In this document: in pieces, positions 57,071-64,000 of the stretch
Numbering within the stretch: position 1 is the stretch's first letter
Layout of the letters: the number at the start of each line of letters is the position of its first letter
DNA from: Clitoria ternatea
Lineage: Eukaryota; Streptophyta; Magnoliopsida; Fabales; Fabaceae
Direction of reading: 5' to 3'
DNA: 64,000 nt
Assembly: GCA_037962975.1 (NCBI GenBank)
Contig: CM075674.1
Span: 88,614,501 to 88,678,500, forward strand
The notes under the pieces: generated by a model
The model's input: only the letters and a program-made list of their open reading frames with translations
Told to the model about the DNA's origin: nothing
The model's database searches: none
Program-made: the position numbers and the translations under genes

Positions 57071-57519
57071 CAGGAAGAAGAAGTAACTCCCAGATAGAAG
57101 ATCTAACAGTTAGGAACAATATCACCAACTATATGGCCACAATGACTTCTCGAAGAACAATTGTTTTCGACACGTGGTGAACAACCCACTAACATTCAAA
57201 ATGACACACATAGACCTAATGGGCATTTAAGAGCCTAGTGATAGAAAACGTCTTATCATTAAGAAAAAGGTTGTGCTTAGACATCATATGGAGAAATGAA
57301 ATGACGATCTATCCACTATCAGACACGTCTCCCTCCTTGAAACCCCCTCGGAGAATGTTACGAATTCCTCACTCGAAAGAGAGCCACTCCGAATTTCTCA
57401 CTTAGAAGAAAGTCACGAAAGAATTCCTTACTTGGAAGAAAGTCACGCTGTATCGGTTTGCACAAAAACACCTCAACTCAGCACCGAGTCACTCGGCCTG
57501 GCTTGTTGAGGTCGTGATT

Positions 57520-57785
57520 AAGGAGCCCCCCCTCGGCCGGCCAGGAGGGGGCCCCATGGAACCCCCTCCCCATTTACTTTTCATGAAGGTATTTTGGATA
57601 TTTTGATTCCCTTTAATTTCAGCAAATGACAGTTATCTCTTAGTAATTAAGCCGAAGTCATAGCCCTTTTTTTTACCTTGTGTATAAATAAGGCCTCGAA
57701 GCCTTCTTGTAGATTAAGTGACATTTTAAAGTAAAAACCCTAATTTCCTAAGAGTATTTCTCTAAGATTTAGTCTTACGTACTCA
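57520..57785 (+). repeat. Short 3' LTR region of Tat copy 2
   Basis: Aligns with 16909-17151: a G/C-rich start, GGATATTTTGATTCCCTT, TATAAATA at 57683-57690, then AAAAACCCTAATTTCC. The GC-rich first 60 bp (GGCCGGCCAGGAGGGGGCC) are inserted or changed relative to copy 1. Ends are approximate. Confidence 0.55.
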
Positions 57786-58350
57786 AAATGATCAATAACG
57801 TAATGTAATTTATTTATTACATTATAATTAAATAACAAATAAAAATATAAACCAAAAATCTAATCTAAACTATTTTCAATCAGATCAAATTAAATTAAAT
57901 TTAAAAATTATTTCGACTAATTCAAATCTAACTTATAATATAACTTTATAATTAGGTCAAATAACTTTATACTCTAAACAAATTAAAATGAATTTGTGAA
58001 GAAATAAGAGTAAAATATTTAATATAAATTAAATGTAAAAAATTGTAACATCCCATGAACTAAAAATATATTTAATTTTTTTTATTCACAGAAAATCGAA
58101 AGACCAAAAAAGAAAATATGGACAAAAATAATTCTCAAACGTTGGCGATTGAAGGAGAGTGTGATCGAAATCACGAATTTGCAACACGTGTATTCATCAT
58201 CATTTTTCTTTTTTACAACAACAAAAGTAGGTCATGGAAAAAGAAAATGCCTCAATCATTTTCTTGTCTCCCAAACACGTTCTTTTCTCGTTGAGAGAAG
58301 AAGGTACAGGAAGGGAGAGAAGATAAAAGGCAAAACATTAATAGAAGTTT
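57786..58350. other. AT-rich spacer 5' of the hydroxylase gene
   Basis: No gene is seen. A TGTAACATCCCATG phrase at 58044 resembles a gypsy LTR start, but nothing recognisable follows it. The 67-codon frame at 58149-58352 has no resemblance to a protein known to me. Confidence 0.4.
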
Positions 58351-58931
58351 GATATAAAAATTCAAACTTTTGAAGATTTTTGGAATCTCACAACTGTCAC
58401 CAGGGTTTTATCCATTCAGAACAGGCCCTAGATCTGATCGAGCAATGCGGTTTTCTACCCAATAAGGGTTTCGTGGTTGAAACCGTTTTGATCATCTGGG
58501 TAAGCCACATTTCCAGATTCTGATATGGGTTTCTTCTGCACTGTTGGGAAGTTCCCTGCTTTGAGTTTGGTTTTTGAGAATTTCCGGAGAAGCCTTAAAA
58601 TCTTCTAATGTTTTTAGGTTTTGAGAGTTCTACGTGGTCAAATGCAAAACTCTGTGGCTCTTACTCTTTTTATGTCTTTTGGTTTTTGCAAAGCTAAAGA
58701 ATCATGTCAAACATGTGGTGGAAGCTGTGGTTGTCTTTTCAATAATCTTCATTTCATAACGTGTCTACGTAACATCTAAAACTTCATTGTTGATTTTCCT
58801 TTTCAGGGATTGGAGGAACTTGTTCAAGTTAAGATCTTGAGTTGTAATGCAGCTTTGACTTACTGAATTTGCTTCTGGGTTGGGTTGTTTTTTATTAAAA
58901 AGTAAATTGTTTCTACCTTTGAAGTTAGATA
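58351..58931 (+). promoter_or_regulatory. Promoter and 5'UTR with intron of the hydroxylase gene
   Basis: A TATA-like ATATAAAAATTC lies at 58354. The leader contains an intron at 58500-58806, donor GTAAGCC and acceptor TTTTCAG, so the mature 5'UTR would join ~58385-58499 to 58807-58931. Introns in the 5'UTR often raise expression in plants; that is inference here. Confidence 0.5.
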
Positions 58932-61900
58932 ATGGTTTTCTGGGAAGGGTATGTGAGTGACGAGGTGATGGGCACGTTTGCCCCTATTGTGCTTTATTGG
59001 GTGTATGCTGGATTTTATCACTTGCTGCCACCTCTAGATAAGTATCGATTACATACCATGAAAGATGAGGAAAACAAGAATTTGGTGTCCTTTTCAACGG
59101 TTGTGAAGGGTGTTTTACTTCAGCAGCTTGTTCAGGCAATTGTTGCACTCTTCTTGGTCAGTCCTTCTACCTTTATTTTTAGTTAAAAATAATAATTCCA
59201 TGTTCAAGTTTACACTTTGTACTGCGGTGCTTGCTGTTTTTTTGTGACCATTTGGTGTTTATAGCATTTTTTAACTGTAACTGCTATTACATTTTATAGT
59301 CTATAGTTCATTAATTTTTCCCTGACTCTTGTATTTTTATTAGCTAACCTTCATCATTTTTAATCTTGATCATATTTCTCTTCAGGTCTTGAGCATATGG
59401 CCCTTTCATATGGCTTGCAACATGAAATGGTCATATGCGGTAAGTTGTGCAAAGCTAAAGTATCTGTATTATATAACAAAGGTTCCACTTAAATAACCTT
59501 TTACAAAAATGACATAATTAATTGATCAAACACCTTCAATGCCCAAAACGAGGTCAAACTAAGTAATATTAGGAAAACTGAGCCTGAAAAATACAAAACC
59601 CTAAGTGAAATAGTGGATAGTATAGCGGGCAAATAATAGTAGTCAACATTTGAAATAAACTTGTTATATATATAGAGGGGTGCACTGTAATAAAGAAAGG
59701 GTGATGAAAAACAGTCATTTGCAGCCGGTTTGCACCAATTGTTAACGGTCAATTCTCTTCTTCTTTAGAAAAAAACCCTGAAACAATTTGGTCATAAGTG
59801 ATGCCAACAACATTTGCCATGCCTGCAACCAGTATTTCCAGCCTGTTTTGCATAATTGTGGGTTCTTCCAAACCCTCAATGCTACAGCGCTGGTATTATT
59901 GATTAACCGCTATATAACACTGGTGGATTCATTAAACACACTGATGAGTATTTTGATTTAGTTATTTCCCAATATAATGAGCTTGATATATCCCTTACAA
60001 AGCAATAATCGTTTCCCAACACTTGGAATGGTCCATCTTCCTCATTCATGAATGTGCACAGCTGAAAGTCTGAACTCTACTTTAGGAATAATTTGGCCTG
60101 GGTTGGGTGGCATAATGTGTCTCTTTGAATGGTGCAGCATATTCATGGCTGGTCTACCCAGCTGCGGATATGTGGATGGTTTCATGTTGAATATGAAGTG
60201 CCATTCAGAAATGTTAGATGGCATATCAACATTGAAGGTGTTTATACACATGCATACAAGGTTTCAAATCCCAGTTTTTGTTGCAGTTGGTTGTTGCGGG
60301 GGATGGATGTGACCTGATATGATGGTCATTGTGGATCGCAATTGTGGTCTTATCCAGTTGCAGTGGTGGCCATTATTGAGATGTTGTGGCCTCATAACGT
60401 GATGCAATCTGCATTTTAAATGCTGTAGTTGTGGTTGCATTGCAGTTGTTGTGAACAGATGTGGTTCTGGTGTGCGCTCTGTTGTGATGTTGTGGCCTCA
60501 TCATGTGAAGCAATCTAAATTTAAATCCTTGTGTTGTGTGTGTGTTAAACATTGTCATGCAATTTAATTGGTGATTTGTGGCTATTAGTTTAATAGTCTA
60601 TTCTGAGCTGAGTTTGGTTTTCATCTGAGGTTGTGTTTTGGCCTTCCATTGATGGATGCCTCTATTCATGGGAATTTAGGTTCACTGTGGTTTGCCTGAA
60701 TCTAACTCCACTTTGCTACTCTTGATGAAAGATGAATAACATTATTAGGAAGAAAGGAGAGAAATTACATCCGGAGGCAAGATAAGGAACTCTTCCAAAG
60801 TAATAATTTGTAAGAAGCAAGCAAATGGCTCAAAATACTACAGAGCTGTTCAATCTCTTTGTATATTAGGGATAGACATTCCTTTGAAACTACCATGGGT
60901 AGAGTTCCTATAAAAGCCATTTAAGTACAGTTATTTTTGCAGATGTAGGAGTAGACGTTTCAACCATATACACCATAGAACTGCAAAAACTGTACACTGC
61001 CATTAATATTAACTTTTACTTGTTCTTGAAGACTTGAAATTGGTACTCAGATATTCGGTAACAATAACAAACTAAACAAAGTTTGTTGGGCTTGTAACAC
61101 AGATCTTGTATTTACTGACCATACAGGATTCTGTGGTGGTCTGAATTTTATTGGAAAAAGATGTCTTTTTATCTATTTCTTTGAAACTGATAAATGTGCC
61201 TGATCTGTTGGTCAAGATTATAACATTGTTGTGTTAATTGCTGAAGCATAATTCTTTTCTGGAACCTTGTCATGTAATGCAAGTTAACCATGCTAGTATG
61301 TATATTAATTTTTTAAATGGATTAGGAATTATTTGTAAATTCTCCTTTTGCCCATGCAATGATGTCATTTTGTGAGCTTTTCAAGGGCAAAAAGATCCTA
61401 CCCCCCTCTTTTGGTTCCCATGTTCTCTTTTTTTCTTCTCTTCCCTGCTTGGTTCTGTCTCCTCTCCTCCTTTTTGCTGCGTGACTGACCACACAGGAGC
61501 TACCCTATTCTGATTATATTAGGAATTAGGATAAGGATTGGCTTGGAATGCATGAGGCTTTAAAGATTAATTGTTTGCTAATTTTGTTTCTTCTTAGTAG
61601 TTATTCTTAGTTTCTTGTATGTGTTTTGGCTCAAGACCTCAAGGCGTATGACTCTTTTCACTTGTTAATGATTATGCATATACTGTGATTATGGATGAGT
61701 GTTTTGAGTATTATACTATAATTATGTACCCATGTGTTGATTATATATCTACATAAAAATATTTTAAATACTGGTCATCGCATTATAGTAATTTTGGAGT
61801 CTACCTCTACGCATCAGTATCCGAGATTGATAGCTATATTAGTCATCAATAGCCTGTGCAATGCATGGATATTTTGTTTTAAAATAGATATGTATTTAAT

Positions 61901-62991
61901 TTGATATTTAAATATTAAAATTTTATTTTTCTTTAAATAATTATGTATATTCTTATAAACCACCTTGGAAATTGGTTGGCTTCTGTATGCTTAAGAGGGA
62001 CAAGTTAGGGAACTGAAATTGTTGATATACATAGGATGGGAGCAATCAGATTAATAGACCTGGCTATTGCTTGAAGTCTTCTAAGTTTTCAAATCCTGAG
62101 AAACATTATTGTTTGTCATCATCAGAATGCATGGAGATAGAACATTAAACATTAAAATTGTCGTGTTAGAGAGGTACAAAGTCATGGAATTGAATTATAA
62201 ATAGGAATAATTATTTTAATAGACCTGGCTATTACTTCTTAAATGATGAATTATATACATTGAAACTTAAATGAACTCTTTGAATTTTTTTAGACTTCTC
62301 AAGAAGAAAACATAGTTGTCACATCATAATGAATGCATGGGGAGATGGAAATTACAGTTTGTGGTGTTTGGAATCAGATAATTTTTTGTTGATAAACTCT
62401 TTAGCTGTTGTTCAATAACTGATGTATATTCTTGCGATAACTTAACAGTTAACTACAACAGCAGATGCATCTGGGGTTACAGTGCAGCCTTCTATCCCCA
62501 TGCAAGTTTTGCAGATCCTCATTGCGATGTTTGTGATGGACACATGGCAGTACTTTGTGCATCGATACATGCATCAGAACAAGTTCTTATACCGCCACAT
62601 CCACTCCCAGCATCATAGACTGGTTGTTCCTTATGCAATAGGAGCCCTTTACAATCACCCCATCGAGGGTCTTCTACTTGACACTGTGGGAGGGGCCATT
62701 TCATATCTCATCTCAAGAATGACAGCAAGAACAGCAGTTGTGTTCTTCTGCTTCGCCGTTGTGAAAACTGTCGATGATCACTGTGGACTGTGGTTGCCTG
62801 GTAACATCTTCCATTTATTTTTCCAGAATAACACAGCCTACCATGACATTCATCATCAACTACAAGGGCTGAAGTACAATTACTCTCAGCCATTCTTTTC
62901 CATTTGGGACAAACTTCTTGGGACATACATGCCTTTTGATCTTGTAAGGCGGCCGGAAGGGGGTTTCGAGGCAAGGGCGGCGAAGGACTAG
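58932..62991 (+). CDS. Sphingoid-base C4-hydroxylase (sphinganine 4-monooxygenase, SBH type)
   Basis: Coding exons 58932-59156 and 62449-62991 join in phase (donor TTG|GTCAGT, acceptor TTAACAG) to give 255 residues. The enzyme is a di-iron ER membrane protein that hydroxylates C4 of dihydrosphingosine or ceramide, making phytosphingosine-type bases. The three His clusters are complete: HRYMH at residues 113-117, HSQHH at 127-131 and HDIHH at 207-211. Other family blocks include QNKFLYRHI, GALYNHPIEGLLLDT, TVDDHCGLWLPGN and GGFEAR at the C-terminus. Hydrophobic segments lie at about 15-33, 61-75 and 92-106 and around 155-180. The length agrees with Arabidopsis SBH1/SBH2 (about 260). The start ATG is followed by the conserved SDEVMGTFAPIV. 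A 54-bp cassette exon candidate lies in the coding intron (59386-59439). Confidence 0.95.
59157..62448 (+). other. 3.3 kb coding intron of the hydroxylase gene
   Basis: Mostly AT-rich. It contains the cassette exon candidate 59386-59439 and an imperfect duplication of ATGTTGTGGCCTCAT plus a GATGCAATCT/GAAGCAATCT segment (60380-60415 and 60488-60520). Frames inside (for example 60052-60312) resemble nothing known. No transposon ends were found. Confidence 0.6.
59386..59439 (+). other. Candidate in-frame cassette exon
   Basis: 54 bp between a good acceptor (CATATTTCTCTTCAG) and a strong donor (GCG|GTAAGT), open and in phase with both neighbours. It would insert VLSIWPFHMACNMKWSYA after residue 75. 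Known family members lack it, as far as I remember, so skipping is assumed in the main model. Confidence 0.4.
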
Positions 62992-63330
62992 TTATACTGT
63001 AGTTGTTGGAATGATGGCATTATTTTTCCTTAGGATCTGAGGCTTTATGTTAGGCATTTCTCAAGTTATTGGCTTTTTCAGTTCTCAATTGTTACTGTAG
63101 GTTTGCCAACCCACATTGTGTAGCATAACTTTGATGATGTGATTAGCTTTTCGTTGTTACAGTGTATTTTTTAAAACATTTTTTAAGGTGTAAGTTGCCA
63201 AGAGTACCAGGTTTTTACGCTTCCATATTTGTCACTTTTAATTCCGGTTCAATTGTAACAATTGTTGTAATTTGTAATCCTGAACCATTGGGGTGATGGT
63301 ATTGGTATCATTTCAATTCATTTACTTTTT
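62992..63330 (+). other. 3'UTR of the hydroxylase gene
   Basis: T-rich sequence after the stop codon with TTGTAATTTGTAA-type poly(A) contexts near 63255-63280. The exact cleavage site cannot be fixed from sequence. Confidence 0.45.
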
Positions 63331-64000
63331 AGTGGTTGAAGAGTAAATATACAAGTTTGTCTATTGAAAGTGACAACTTGTGTTGATTTCTTCCTAAGAG
63401 GTTTTGCATATGAATTTATCCTTTTTTTTTGGAAATTACTAAATAAATTCTTTCTTCACAAAGTTGACTAAATTTGAAGATTAAATTTGTTTTAATATTG
63501 TTTCAAATTTAGGGGTTAAGATAAATATGGGAAGATTAATTTGTTATGTAGACAAATTTAGTGTTGAGTTGTGTATCAAAATGTGAATTCAGTACCGAGA
63601 AAACAATGCCAAAGTAGGGATGTAAAGAGGAAGCAAACTATTTATACCAGTTAAAATTAGCGTAGGTAGTTGTAATAAGTACATGTGAATATCTATTAAT
63701 ATTTTTTAAGTTATAATAAATAAGAAAATAACATATAATATAGTAAATATAATATTATTTTAGTATGAAATAATATAAATTAGTATTGTACAATATAATT
63801 ATAATTTAATATATTAAAAATATTATTATGAATCATTATTAAATAAATTTTATCATTATAAAATGATTAAAAAAATTTAACATATAAATATATCTAATAA
63901 AAATAAACATTTATAAATACGAAATATCCATATAGCAGACAATATAATACAATTATTCATCTATTTAGTAAATACGTAAATACACTTACAGATATCTGAG
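63331..64000. other. AT-rich spacer
   Basis: Extremely AT-rich from about 63650 to the end; no gene, repeat unit or element end is recognisable. Confidence 0.5.

Larger units (their letters stand above)
53591..57785 (+). mobile_element. Tat-type Ty3/gypsy element, copy 2, 5'-truncated
   Basis: Homologous to copy 1 from its position ~4530 onward: the end of pol (53591-53990), the phrase GAGGTTTTTCCCACTGAGTT, a tandem array (54120-54600), the antisense gene (54787-56819) with its intron and TATA, and the 3' LTR region (57520-57785). Everything upstream is replaced by the SIRE-like LTR. In contrast to copy 1 it has no copia insertion, so it provides the empty-site sequence. Confidence 0.75.

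Noticed and set aside
58044..58150. Third TGTAACATCCC-type LTR start
   Set aside because: The sequence after the first 14 bases does not match the two long LTRs and no end was found; it may be a scrap or chance.
60052..60317. Coding exon inside the hydroxylase intron
   Set aside because: No family resemblance, no suitable splice sites in phase, and the known protein is complete without it.

Overview
The window is nuclear DNA from a flowering plant, most likely a papilionoid (phaseoloid-type) legume. It is AT-rich, has spliceosomal introns in its genes, and is filled with nested plant retrotransposons. The legume assignment is an inference from how closely the two host genes resemble remembered bean/soybean homologues and from the SIRE-like copia element; nothing in the sequence proves the species.

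Only two intact host genes are visible. The first, on the minus strand at 25168-28163, is a five-exon gene for a membrane-tethered NAC transcription factor of the NAC013/NAC016/NAC017 type: NAC domain, acidic middle and one C-terminal membrane helix, 585 residues. The second, on the plus strand with coding exons 58932-59156 and 62449-62991, encodes a 255-residue sphingoid-base C4-hydroxylase (sphinganine 4-monooxygenase). It has a 5'UTR intron and a 3.3 kb coding intron.

Layout. 1-1960: intergenic, with weak simple repeats. 1965-17151: a decayed Ty3/gypsy element of Tat type (RT, second RNase H, integrase, a 49-bp tandem array, an antisense spliced gene and a short 3' LTR). Inside it, at 6968-15408, sits a complete Ty1/copia element with a perfect 5-bp target duplication. 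17345-17729: a hAT-type MITE with a perfect 8-bp duplication. 18060-19930: a minus-strand gypsy gag-protease relic. 20268-22221: a minus-strand MULE transposase relic. 22570-25167: spacer with a CA/TA microsatellite. 25168-28600: NAC gene. 29085-34347: two tRNA-like SINE candidates, a long gypsy-type LTR and a minus-strand SIRE-like LTR. 34348-35437: two nested hAT MITEs. 35440-53590: a SIRE-like copia element lacking its 5' end, interrupted by a 7.8 kb non-coding LTR-type composite (37136-44898, target duplication cagag) and by an LTR-like insert (49853-51292). 53591-57785: a second copy of the Tat-type gypsy element, 5'-truncated. 58350-63330: hydroxylase gene. The rest is AT-rich spacer.

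The most informative structure beyond ordinary annotation comes from comparing the two Tat-type copies. Both carry, antisense to pol, the same two-exon gene with a TATA motif, a 73-75 bp intron with matching splice sites, a coiled coil and the same C-terminal end. Their tandem arrays have diverged into different repeat architectures. Next in interest are the dispersed CGAGTGA/TCACTCG arrays in opposite orientations within one long LTR-type unit, and an in-frame 54-bp cassette exon candidate in the hydroxylase gene. No bacterial-type system, CRISPR array or complete tRNA/rRNA gene was seen.
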